DNA from: Bacilli bacterium
Lineage (GTDB): Bacteria; Bacillota_I; Bacilli_A; RFN20; CAG-826
Assembly: GCA_016296285.1 (NCBI GenBank)
Contig: JAEDJP010000069.1
Location: 1-6,899 of the forward strand
Direction: 5' to 3'
Length of the DNA stretch: 6,899 nt
The translations under genes were made by a program, and so were the position numbers. A model generated the notes under the pieces. That model saw nothing but the letters and a program-made list of their open reading frames with translations. It made no database searches and was not told where the DNA came from. Shown here in pieces: positions 1 to 6,470 of this stretch. Each line of letters opens with the position of its first letter. The first letter of the stretch is position 1.

Positions 1-2
1 AA

Positions 3-704
3 AAGATGATCCGTGGAGAACTCGACGCAACCTCCGCTTATCAGGCGTTCAACGATCTCCTCATCGACCATAGCTGGAAAGTGAAGGAAGAGGTCCTTTT
101 CCATCAGGATAAGGATTATTCCTTGTCTTTGGGGTCCCGTGGAGTCGCGGCGAAATCGAGCATGCTGAACACTTTGACCGCGAAAGCCGGGAAGGACATC
201 GGCATCGGGTATGCCCCTTTCATGGCCGCCCCGATCTTCGAGGGGGACTACACCCCGACCGAAGTCGGCTATCTCCTCCCGTATCGCGTTGTTTTCCGCG
301 AGGCGAACTTGACGGGGGCGGAGATCACGCGCCTCATGGAATGGCTCGTGAACGCGTTGCCCGATGGCCGCAACCCGATTCGTCATCGAACGCTCATCCC
401 CGTTACAAGCGGCATGGAACTCTCGATCCTCGAGACGAACGAGAATCGCTTTGCATTGAAAGGATTACGTGTTGACGGGGCTCCCATTGAGTCCGATAAA
501 ATCTATTCGGTATTTCTATGCGGGGATACTTCCTTCATCGAGACGGAACCCTTTTGCAACATCCCGATGCCAACGGATTTGGGAGAAAAGATGTCCATCC
601 TCGCGAAGAACCAGGCCGCTTGCATTGGCTTCCTGCAGTCGTGCTTTGGAAACGGGGATTCCTTCGCGAGCCCAACCGAATACCTCACGATCGAAACGAA
701 ATAA
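3..704 (+). CDS. 5'-nucleotidase C-terminal-domain-like protein, C-terminal part (5' end outside window)
   Basis: The reading frame is open to the left edge and stops with TAA at 702-704. The first ATG (base 6) has no visible ribosome-binding site because only five bases precede it, so this is most likely the tail of a longer protein. Seen: a stretch of the form 'DIGIGYAPF...GDYTPTEVGYLLPYRVVF', then 'ANLTGAEITRLMEWLV', 'TSGMELSI' and 'VDGAPIESDKIYSVFLCGD'. This order matches the C-terminal substrate-binding domain of the 5'-nucleotidase/UshA superfamily (G-x-I/Y-T..D/E-V...lPy/PF, LTG-x-x-l, SG-l, G-x-p-i-x-x-x-x-x-Y). In that family an N-terminal metallophosphoesterase domain precedes it and the protein is exported. 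Neither that domain nor a signal peptide is in this window, so catalytic activity cannot be judged. The gene ends three bases before the sensor kinase with no terminator between them, which suggests co-transcription and perhaps a shared signalling role. An alternative is a receptor-like protein that kept only the binding domain. Confidence 0.55.
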   Translation, partial: KMIRGELDATSAYQAFNDLLIDHSWKVKEEVLFHQDKDYSLSLGSRGVAAKSSMLNTLTAKAGKDIGIGYAPFMAAPIFEGDYTPTEVGYLLPYRVVFREANLTGAEITRLMEWLVNALPDGRNPIRHRTLIPVTSGMELSILETNENRFALKGLRVDGAPIESDKIYSVFLCGDTSFIETEPFCNIPMPTDLGEKMSILAKNQAACIGFLQSCFGNGDSFASPTEYLTIETK

Positions 705-707
705 AAA

Positions 708-3644
708 ATGAAACGGACCCAGGCGACCTCGAAAAAATGGTTGAGAAGGCTAGCGTTTGGCCTTGCCATTACTTTCCTGCTCGCCGGTTCCGCCGGGGCT
801 GGCGTCGCTTACGTCGCCACCGTGAACAAGGTCGTATACGACGAATCCGTCTCTCACCTCAACGAGATCTATCGGCAGTCCAATGAATCCTTGTCGAGCA
901 CCGTGCGCCGCAACTGGAACGCGATGCATGCCTGGACCAAATATTTGGAAGAAGTGAATGAGGAAGCGAAGGTCCTTTCCTTCCTCGAGACCGCGAAACA
1001 AGCGACCCCATATACGGGTTTTTACTTCGTTTCCCATGATGGGGGTTACTATTCCCTCGAGGGCCAAGAAGGCCGTCTTGATCTCGGCGATACGCTGCTG
1101 CGCCTGCTTGTGAATCGCGAGGACATCGTCGCGACCACCCCCACCCCCATGGTGCGCGATGAGCAGACGTTGATGTTCGCGGTCCCCGCGACCCCCTCTA
1201 CCTTCCGCGGATTCGACTACGAGGCCATCGCGATCAATTTCAGCAACAAGGCACTCGTCTCTTCCCTTCAGATCGCCTCGTTCGAAAACACCGCGGCAAG
1301 CTTCGTCATCCACGAGGACGGTCGCGTCATTCTTGATAGCGTTCCCGATGAGCAACGGAGGGTCTACAACATCAACGCGATGCTGCGGAAATACTCCGAT
1401 CTCAATCACGAGGAAATCACGGAAATCGAAGGGAATTTCCGTTCCAAACAAAACGGGGCCTTTACCTTTGCCGCCGGCGGGGAGAAATACTACTTTGTCC
1501 ACATGCCGGTCGGGTTCGAAGATTGGCTCGTCGTCGGAATCGTTCCCGTATCGATCGTCAACGCCGCGATGAACAACCTGCAGAGCATGACCATCGCCTT
1601 GGTTTCGGCCCTTACGGTTGCAATTGCCTTGTTCTTCATCGGCTACTTCTATTATCAAAGTCGCCGCAAATTGAAGAAGAAAGATCTCGAACTTCAATAT
1701 CGAGAAGAGCTTTTTGCGAAGCTTTCCATTTCAGTTGACGACATTTTCTTCATGGTCGATCACGAGACGGGCGAAATCAATTACGTGTCTCCGAACGTCG
1801 AGCGCTTGTGCGGCATTTCCGAGGATGTGATCCGCAAAGACGTCCGCAGCGTTTTGGATGGAGCAAAAGACAAAGACAAGTTCGAGACAGAAATCAGCGG
1901 CCTTGAGAAAGACGCGAGCAAGGAATGGGATCAGGAATTCGTCCACGCGAAGACCGGGGATGCTTTGTGGTTCCACGTCAGCGCCTTCCGCCAAGACGTC
2001 CAAGGGATGGACAAACTTATCCTCGTCTTAAGCGATCGCACCCACGACAAGCAAGTGAGCCAGACCTTGGAAGAGGCCGTCGTCGCCGCCGAAAGTGCCT
2101 CGCGGGCCAAGACAGCCTTCCTTTCGAACATCTCCCACGATATCCGCACGCCGATGAATGCGATCGTCGGCTTCTCGAACCTCGCGGAATCTTCCCTCGA
2201 TGACCCCGCGAAGGTGCAGGATTACCTCAGCAAGATCCAGAATTCGAGCAGCAACCTCCTCGCCTTGATCAACGACGTTCTCGATATGTCCCGCATCGAA
2301 TCCGGGAAAATCAAGCTCGAGAATGCCGAAGTCCACTTGCCGAACACCCTCCATGAGCTAAGCGACCTCGTCGGCCACCAAGCCATCGCGAAGAACCTCC
2401 ATTTCCACGTCGACACGACGGAGATTCTCCACGAAACCGTCTTCTGCGACAAGATCCGCCTCAACCAGCTTTTGCTGAACCTGCTTTCCAACGCGATCAA
2501 GTTCACCCCATCGGGCGGCACCGTGACCCTCGCGATGAACGAATCCCCACTTGAGAAAGAACGCAAGTCCCTCTTTGAGATCGTCGTGCGGGACAACGGC
2601 ATCGGCATGACGCAGGAATTCGCCGCTCACATCTTTGAGCCCTTTGAGAGGGAACGCACCTCGACCGTTTCGAAGACGCAGGGAACGGGCCTTGGCATGT
2701 CCATCGCGAAGAACATCGTCGAGCTCATGGGAGGCACGATTTCCGTCAAAACCGAGAAGGGCGTCGGCACGGAATTCCTCGTGATGTTGCCTTTCGAGGT
2801 CATCGACGATCCCAAAGCCGAAGAAGCCTTGCCTTTCCTCGCCGGCAAGCGAGCCCTTTCCATCCATAACCGCGAAGAATCTTGCCACGCCTCCTCCAAA
2901 ATGCTTTCGCGCCTTGGACTAGAAGCCTCTTGGGCCCTCTCCGGGAAAGATGGCCTGATGAAGCTCGAGACCGCCAAAAACGATGGCAGGCCTTACGCGA
3001 TCGTCCTTCTTGATTCGGAACTCGATGGGGAAGATTCCCTCGCCCTTCTTAAGGAGATCTCGTCCTATGGCCCCGAGGTTCTCGGCATCGGCTCCTATGA
3101 ACCGGAGAACCTCGAGGAGAAAGCCCGTTCCGCGGGCGCGACCTTCGTCCTCCCCAAACCCCTTTTCTTCTCCGATCTCGAGCATTTGCTGCGCGCTTCC
3201 TACGGCGCCTCTTCCGTCGCGCCGAAAAAAGAGGTGTCCGAGGACCTCGTCATGTTCCGCGGCAAGAAGGTTTTGCTCGTCGAGGACAACGAGCTCAACC
3301 GCGAGATCGCCCTCGCCATCCTCGGGGATTACGGGTTCCTCTTCCAAGTCGCGGAGAACGGCGAAGAGGCCGTCCGCATCGTTTCCTCCTCGAAAGAAGG
3401 CGATATCGATTTGATTCTCATGGACATCCAAATGCCGATCATGGATGGCTACGAGGCAAGCAGACGCATCCGCGCGCTTGACGACAATCCCCTCTCCACG
3501 GTTCCCATCATCGCGATGACCGCGAACGCCTTCGACGACGACAAGAAAGCGGCGATGGATGCCGGCATGAGCGGCTTCATCACGAAACCGATCGAAATCA
3601 AGAAAGTCATCGAAGCCGTCAAAGAGATCCTGCAGACGAAGTAG
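708..3644 (+). CDS. Membrane hybrid sensor histidine kinase (Cache-like sensor, PAS, HisKA, HATPase_c, REC, REC)
   Basis: A 978-residue hybrid two-component kinase. Domain order seen: basic N-terminus, TM1 about 15-37; extracytoplasmic sensor about 38-293 with Cache-like features ('FYFVSHDGG' at 105-113 and an 'FVIHEDGRVILDS' strand pair); TM2 about 294-316; no HAMP domain; PAS about 342-447; a short helix; HisKA with the H-box 'SNISHDIRTPMNAI' and phosphorylatable His477; HATPase_c with N-box Asn591/Asn595, 'DNGIGM' at Asp629 and the glycine box 'GTGLGMSIAK' from Gly659. Two receivers follow. REC1 (about 714-834) keeps Asp769 and Lys817 but has His720-Asn721 where the acidic pair should be. 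REC2 (about 851-978) is intact: Glu859/Asp860, Asp906, Thr938, Lys960. No Hpt or DNA-binding domain is attached, so an unlinked partner must carry the output. The ATG at 708 follows the upstream stop by three bases with only an A-rich leader and no good Shine-Dalgarno, so translational coupling is likely. The ligand cannot be read from the sequence. Confidence 0.95.
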   Translation: MKRTQATSKKWLRRLAFGLAITFLLAGSAGAGVAYVATVNKVVYDESVSHLNEIYRQSNESLSSTVRRNWNAMHAWTKYLEEVNEEAKVLSFLETAKQATPYTGFYFVSHDGGYYSLEGQEGRLDLGDTLLRLLVNREDIVATTPTPMVRDEQTLMFAVPATPSTFRGFDYEAIAINFSNKALVSSLQIASFENTAASFVIHEDGRVILDSVPDEQRRVYNINAMLRKYSDLNHEEITEIEGNFRSKQNGAFTFAAGGEKYYFVHMPVGFEDWLVVGIVPVSIVNAAMNNLQSMTIALVSALTVAIALFFIGYFYYQSRRKLKKKDLELQYREELFAKLSISVDDIFFMVDHETGEINYVSPNVERLCGISEDVIRKDVRSVLDGAKDKDKFETEISGLEKDASKEWDQEFVHAKTGDALWFHVSAFRQDVQGMDKLILVLSDRTHDKQVSQTLEEAVVAAESASRAKTAFLSNISHDIRTPMNAIVGFSNLAESSLDDPAKVQDYLSKIQNSSSNLLALINDVLDMSRIESGKIKLENAEVHLPNTLHELSDLVGHQAIAKNLHFHVDTTEILHETVFCDKIRLNQLLLNLLSNAIKFTPSGGTVTLAMNESPLEKERKSLFEIVVRDNGIGMTQEFAAHIFEPFERERTSTVSKTQGTGLGMSIAKNIVELMGGTISVKTEKGVGTEFLVMLPFEVIDDPKAEEALPFLAGKRALSIHNREESCHASSKMLSRLGLEASWALSGKDGLMKLETAKNDGRPYAIVLLDSELDGEDSLALLKEISSYGPEVLGIGSYEPENLEEKARSAGATFVLPKPLFFSDLEHLLRASYGASSVAPKKEVSEDLVMFRGKKVLLVEDNELNREIALAILGDYGFLFQVAENGEEAVRIVSSSKEGDIDLILMDIQMPIMDGYEASRRIRALDDNPLSTVPIIAMTANAFDDDKKAAMDAGMSGFITKPIEIKKVIEAVKEILQTK

Positions 3645-3649
3645 TTTTC

Positions 3650-3678
3650 GGGGCGTGGCATAAGTCCCGCCCCTTTTT
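3650..3678 (+). terminator. Intrinsic terminator after the hybrid kinase gene
   Basis: Starting five bases past the kinase stop codon, GGGGCG (3650-3655) pairs perfectly with CGCCCC (3668-3673). The stem can be extended by GG/CC across a one-base bulge, closing a seven-base loop. Five T residues follow at 3674-3678, then C and TT. This is a textbook rho-independent terminator and marks the end of the nucleotidase-like/kinase unit. Confidence 0.85.
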
Positions 3679-3689
3679 CTTCGGCGTTA

Positions 3690-3698
3690 TGGTAGAAT
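3690..3698 (+). promoter_or_regulatory. Extended -10 promoter element for the PPTase-kinase gene
   Basis: TGG followed by TAGAAT (3693-3698) gives an extended -10 element (TGn next to a 5/6 match to TATAAT). No good -35 hexamer is visible, since that position falls in the terminator. A start seven bases past the hexamer is base 3705, the A of the ATG, which predicts a leaderless or nearly leaderless mRNA. The location just after a strong terminator supports an independent promoter here. Confidence 0.5.
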
Positions 3699-3704
3699 CA
3701 TCCC

Positions 3705-4865
3705 ATGCCCCCTCGAATACTCCTGTTCCGCGTCACGCCTCTTGAGAACGACTCTCTTTTCAAAAAAGCGTATTCCCGCATCGATCCCTACCGACAAAAA
3801 CGGGCGGACCGCTATGCTAAAGACGAAGACAAACGCCTGGCTCTCGGTGCCGGGCTTCTCCTTTCCTACCTAAGGAAAAAGGAAGGAATCGAAGCCCCTC
3901 TCGTCTATAACGAACATGGCAAAGCCTATTTCGAAGGGAACCCCCTGTATTTCAATTTGTCCCATTCGGGCTGCTACGTCGCCCTAGCTTACGATTCCAT
4001 GGACCTCGGCGTCGACATCGAAGCCCATCGCGTCATCGAGGAAGCGATTTTCCCGAAAGTGTTCACGTCTGCCGAGCAAGCTTTCCTTCAAGAAAAAGAA
4101 GGCGAAGAGAAGAAGAACGCTTTCTTTCGTCTTTGGACGGAGAAAGAAAGCTATTTGAAAGCGGTTGGCGTCGGATTGTCCAAGCCTCTCGCCTCGGTCG
4201 ATTTCTCCTCGTTTGCGGATCAGGAACACTTCATATACAAAGGGGAAGACGCGACCTTATCCTTCTCTGTCTTGCCCGCCCCGCGGGGTTATTCGCTCTG
4301 CCTTGCCGCGGTCAATGGCGCGACCCCAATCGTTCAGGAATTGACCCTTGACGATGTCCTCCCCACGACGATGAAAGTCAACGAAAACACCTACCGTATC
4401 CTCTCCTTTTTGGGGAAAGGCAAAGGCGGGCATTCCTTCCTCGCGGAACGAAACGGCAAGAAAGTCGTCGTCAAATGTATCCATCATGACCCTTGCGATT
4501 ATTACACCTTCGGGGACAAACTCGAGAGCGAGCGTCGCGATTACGCGCGCCTCATGGGCGCAGGTATTCCCATGCCCGCTCTCATCGAAGTTGACCAAAA
4601 GAAGGAACGGATCGTCAAAGAATTCATCGAGGGGCAGGATATCCAGAAAGACATCCAAGAAGGCAAAGACGTTTCGAACGCCCGCGCCCAGCTCGAATCG
4701 TGGCTTCCTCGCCTTTATGCCGAAGGCCTGAACATCGATTATTACCCGACCAATTTCGTCTTTTCCGAAGGGTCCCTTTATTACATCGATTACGAATGCA
4801 ACGAATACCACGAGGAATGGGATTTCGAGCATTGGGGCAAGGCAACTTGGGGGAAAGGCGAATGA
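3705..4865 (+). CDS. Fusion of Sfp-type 4'-phosphopantetheinyl transferase and a small protein-kinase-like domain
   Basis: 386 residues in two parts. Residues 1-222 are a full-length Sfp-type PPTase, which moves phosphopantetheine from CoA onto a serine of carrier proteins. Motifs seen are 'FNLSHSG' (His87), 'LGVDIE' (Asp104, Glu106) and 'LWTEKESYLKAVG' (Trp144, Glu148, Lys152). The Asp/Glu/Glu metal ligands have the same spacing as those of B. subtilis Sfp. Residues 223-386 start with a methionine and look like a compact Ser/Thr- or small-molecule-kinase fold: glycine loop 'LGKGKGGHS' (237-244), Lys257 in 'VVVK', a probable helix-C Glu276, catalytic 'NIDYYPTN' (Asp345, Asn350) and 'YYIDYE' (Asp362) in place of DFG. 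I recall this C-terminal type as a stand-alone protein in clostridia and relatives; its substrate is unknown to me. The join is in frame, with no stop and no Shine-Dalgarno before Met223, so it reads as a real fusion. The start lacks a ribosome-binding site, but the N-terminus fits the family and no better start exists. The stop overlaps the next gene. Confidence 0.9.
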   Translation: MPPRILLFRVTPLENDSLFKKAYSRIDPYRQKRADRYAKDEDKRLALGAGLLLSYLRKKEGIEAPLVYNEHGKAYFEGNPLYFNLSHSGCYVALAYDSMDLGVDIEAHRVIEEAIFPKVFTSAEQAFLQEKEGEEKKNAFFRLWTEKESYLKAVGVGLSKPLASVDFSSFADQEHFIYKGEDATLSFSVLPAPRGYSLCLAAVNGATPIVQELTLDDVLPTTMKVNENTYRILSFLGKGKGGHSFLAERNGKKVVVKCIHHDPCDYYTFGDKLESERRDYARLMGAGIPMPALIEVDQKKERIVKEFIEGQDIQKDIQEGKDVSNARAQLESWLPRLYAEGLNIDYYPTNFVFSEGSLYYIDYECNEYHEEWDFEHWGKATWGKGE

Positions 4866-5866
4866 GACAACCGCCGTTTTTGAAGGACCATGATGCGATT
4901 CTCATGGTCGCCCCGAGTTTCGGGGTCACGATCGAACCGTACCTGACCCGTTATCTCGCGAGCAAGAAGAACCTCGAAAAGGAAGGCTTCCGCGTTTTGG
5001 AAGGCCCTTGCGTGCACCTTGAAGAAGGGGTTGCCGCGAGCGCTTCCCCCGAAGCCCGCGCCAAGGAGATCATGGACGCTTTTCGAGGGGATGCCCCCCT
5101 TGTTTTAAGCGTTGGCGGTGGGGAAACGATGTGCGAGATCCTGCCCTATCTTGATTTCTCCGAGATTGCTTCCTTGCCCCCGAAATGGTTCATGGGCTTC
5201 TCGGACAACACGAACCTTTGCTTTCCCCTCGCGACCCTCGCGGACACCATCTCCATCTACGGTCCTTGCGGTCCGCAGTTCTACGCCCGTCCCTTCCGAG
5301 GCCCGGAAAAAGACGCCTTGGCCTTGCTGCGCGGCGAAAAGCACGCGGAAGGGTACCCGAAATTCACGAAAACGCGTTCAAATCCCGACCACCCTTTATG
5401 GCGTTATCGCCTGACCCAAGAGAAAATCATCGAAGCCCATGGGTATGAAGAACCGGTCTCCGGGACCCTCCTCGGCGGCTGCCTCGATTGCCTGCTTGGT
5501 CTATGCGGCACCAAGTTCGATGCCGTCAAGAAATGGAACGAGAACCATCCCGAAGGAACGATTTGGTTCCTCGAGGCCTGCGATCTCTCGCCCCTTGGCA
5601 TCCGGCGCGGTCTTTTCCAGCTCAAGGAAGCGGGCTGGTTCGACAACGCGAACATGTTCCTCATCGGGAGGCCCTTGTGCCGGGACGCGGAGATGTTCGG
5701 GGTCAACAAGAGGAACGCCGTCCTCGACATCCTCGGCCCCATGGGCGTCCCCATCCTCCTCGACGTCGATCTCGGCCATATCGCCCCATCCCTTCCAATC
5801 AAGGTTGGCGCGAAAGCCACGGTAAGCTTCGCCGCTGGCAACCTCGTTTATGACTACGAAGAATGA
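4862..5866 (+). CDS. MccF-like S66-family serine peptidase (microcin C7 immunity/LD-carboxypeptidase superfamily)
   Basis: 334 residues, cytoplasmic (no signal peptide or TM). The catalytic triad of peptidase family S66 is visible: nucleophile Ser114 in 'MGFSDNTN', Glu238 in 'IWFLEACD' and His306 in 'DLGHIAPSLPIKVG'. 'SVGGGETMCEILPYLD' corresponds to the oxyanion-loop region before the nucleophile, and 'SGTLLGGCLDCL' is a family-conserved stretch. Triad spacing and overall length resemble MccF (Ser118, Glu243, His311 from memory) more than the shorter LdcA enzymes. MccF cleaves the amide bond joining the peptide or amino acid to the toxic acyl-sulfamoyl nucleotide, whereas LdcA trims murein tetrapeptides; the true substrate here is not shown. 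The start at 4862 was chosen because ATG overlaps the upstream TGA (ATGA), has a purine-rich GGGAAAGG just upstream and begins the conserved fold; the frame is open further upstream inside the previous gene. Coupled translation with the PPTase-kinase is expected. Confidence 0.88.
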   Translation: MRQPPFLKDHDAILMVAPSFGVTIEPYLTRYLASKKNLEKEGFRVLEGPCVHLEEGVAASASPEARAKEIMDAFRGDAPLVLSVGGGETMCEILPYLDFSEIASLPPKWFMGFSDNTNLCFPLATLADTISIYGPCGPQFYARPFRGPEKDALALLRGEKHAEGYPKFTKTRSNPDHPLWRYRLTQEKIIEAHGYEEPVSGTLLGGCLDCLLGLCGTKFDAVKKWNENHPEGTIWFLEACDLSPLGIRRGLFQLKEAGWFDNANMFLIGRPLCRDAEMFGVNKRNAVLDILGPMGVPILLDVDLGHIAPSLPIKVGAKATVSFAAGNLVYDYEE

Positions 5867-5872
5867 AAAGGG

Positions 5873-5878
5873 TATACT
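5873..5878 (+). promoter_or_regulatory. Probable -10 box (TATACT) for the cyclophilin gene
   Basis: TATACT matches TATAAT at five of six positions and lies seven bases past the peptidase stop. The predicted start is near base 5885, giving a leader of about 20 bases that contains the ribosome-binding site. No convincing -35 hexamer is present in the end of the peptidase gene. There is no terminator between the two genes, so read-through from upstream is also possible. Confidence 0.45.
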
Positions 5879-5890
5879 ACTCCCGACAAG

Positions 5891-5897
5891 AAAAGGA
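5891..5897 (+). promoter_or_regulatory. Ribosome-binding site of the cyclophilin gene
   Basis: AAAAGGA lies eight bases before the ATG at 5906. It is a moderate Shine-Dalgarno match and fixes that ATG as the start. Confidence 0.6.
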
Positions 5898-5905
5898 CAA
5901 ACAAC

Positions 5906-6382
5906 ATGATCGTTCTCACCATCAAAGGCTTCGGCCAAATCAAAATCAAGACGGACCACGAAAGCGCCCCCATCAGCTCCGAGAATTTCGAGAAGCTCGT
6001 GAAGGAAGGCTTCTATAATGGTCTCACCTTCCACCGCATCATCAAGGGGTTCATGATCCAAGGCGGCTGCCCGCTTGGCACCGGAACCGGGGGACCTGGT
6101 TACCACATCAAAGGGGAATTCCTCGCCAACGGGGTCAAGAACATGAGGAAGCATACGCGCGGCACGATTTCCATGGCCCGTTCCGGCCATCCCGATTCCG
6201 CCGGAAGCCAATTCTTCATCTGCGACGCGAACGATCCTTGGCTCGATGGACAATACGCCGCTTTTGGCGAAGTCGTCGAGGGAATGGACGTCGTCGACAA
6301 AATCGCCTCCTCGAAAAAAGACCGCTTCGATAAGCCCCTCACCCCCGTCGTCATCGAAAAATCCGAGTGGGTGGAAGAGTAA
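5906..6382 (+). CDS. Cyclophilin-type peptidyl-prolyl cis-trans isomerase
   Basis: 158 residues, a single cyclophilin domain of normal bacterial cytoplasmic length with no signal peptide. It catalyses cis-trans isomerisation of peptide bonds before proline and helps protein folding. Active-site features seen: 'FHRIIKGFMIQGG' with His43-Arg44 (the catalytic Arg) and Gln52, 'GTISMARSGHPDSAGSQFFI' covering the Met/Ala and Phe-containing substrate pocket, and 'PWLDGQYAAFGEVVEGMDVVDKI' with Trp112, the position associated with cyclosporin binding in human cyclophilin A. The N-terminus 'MIVLTIKGFGQIKIKTD' is the usual first beta hairpin, with 'APISSENF' in the position of the family's 'AP-x-TV-x-NF'. 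The gene appears to have its own -10 box and Shine-Dalgarno, and is followed by the hairpin before pyrG. No functional link to its neighbours is evident. Confidence 0.96.
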   Translation: MIVLTIKGFGQIKIKTDHESAPISSENFEKLVKEGFYNGLTFHRIIKGFMIQGGCPLGTGTGGPGYHIKGEFLANGVKNMRKHTRGTISMARSGHPDSAGSQFFICDANDPWLDGQYAAFGEVVEGMDVVDKIASSKKDRFDKPLTPVVIEKSEWVEE

Positions 6383-6413
6383 GGCCAAATCGAAAAATCG
6401 TTCGAAAACGTAT

Positions 6414-6460
6414 CGCCTTTTATCCTAGGTTCCCCTAGAATAAAGGGCGTTGTTTTCTTT
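6414..6460 (+). terminator. Long hairpin plus T-run between the cyclophilin gene and pyrG: terminator or pyrG attenuator
   Basis: The arms 6414-6429 and 6434-6449 pair over 16 positions: 14 Watson-Crick pairs, one T-G wobble (6418/6445) and one C-A mismatch (6424/6439). They close a TTCC loop (6430-6433). The T-rich run TTGTTTTCTTT (6450-6460) follows directly, so the transcript would form a rho-independent terminator. The pyrG Shine-Dalgarno begins at the next base, so termination here would act on any transcript that enters pyrG from upstream. The pyrimidine-rich 5' arm (CGCCTTTTATCC) resembles what known pyrG attenuators use for G-tract antitermination, but I see no clear promoter placed to make such a leader. 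Confidence 0.8.
6436..6441 (+). promoter_or_regulatory. Possible pyrG -10 box (TAGAAT) inside the 3' arm of the hairpin
   Basis: TAGAAT is the same hexamer seen before the PPTase-kinase gene. Initiation near 6446-6448 would give an mRNA beginning in or next to GGGC, with about 23-25 bases of leader carrying GGAGG. There is no good -35 hexamer 16-18 bases upstream and no TGn extension. The G-tract starts only four bases past the hexamer, closer than usual. This is tentative. Confidence 0.25.
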
Positions 6461-6466
6461 GGAGGG
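6461..6466 (+). promoter_or_regulatory. Strong Shine-Dalgarno of pyrG
   Basis: GGAGGG ends four bases before the ATG at 6471. It is the best ribosome-binding site in the window and fixes the pyrG start. It abuts the T-run of the preceding hairpin. Confidence 0.8.
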
Positions 6467-6470
6467 AACT

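Noticed and set aside
750..1697. 315-residue open frame on the minus strand opposite the sensor kinase
   Set aside because: It lies fully inside a well-supported kinase gene, shows no recognisable motif and no ribosome-binding site. Such antisense frames arise from the codon bias of the real gene.
4700..4861. Upstream extension of the S66 peptidase frame to an earlier ATG
   Set aside because: The extension lies inside the kinase-domain coding sequence, is Arg/Pro-rich and unlike the family. The ATG at 4862 with the ATGA overlap fits the conserved N-terminus.
4371..4865. Kinase domain as a separate gene starting at Met223
   Set aside because: No Shine-Dalgarno or promoter precedes this ATG and the PPTase frame runs straight into it without a stop. 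Internal initiation is only a minor possibility.
5501..6388. 295-residue minus-strand open frame spanning the peptidase and cyclophilin genes
   Set aside because: It crosses two clear plus-strand genes and their promoter gap, has no family motif, and looks like a codon-bias shadow.
6353..6399. Direct repeat ATCGAAAAATC at 6353-6363 and 6389-6399 (36 bases apart)
   Set aside because: It is only 11 bases, A-rich, and one copy is coding; chance is a sufficient explanation without conservation data.
6399..6410. Small inverted repeat CGTT-CGAA-AACG upstream of the pyrG hairpin
   Set aside because: A four-pair stem is too short to call as an operator or antiterminator.
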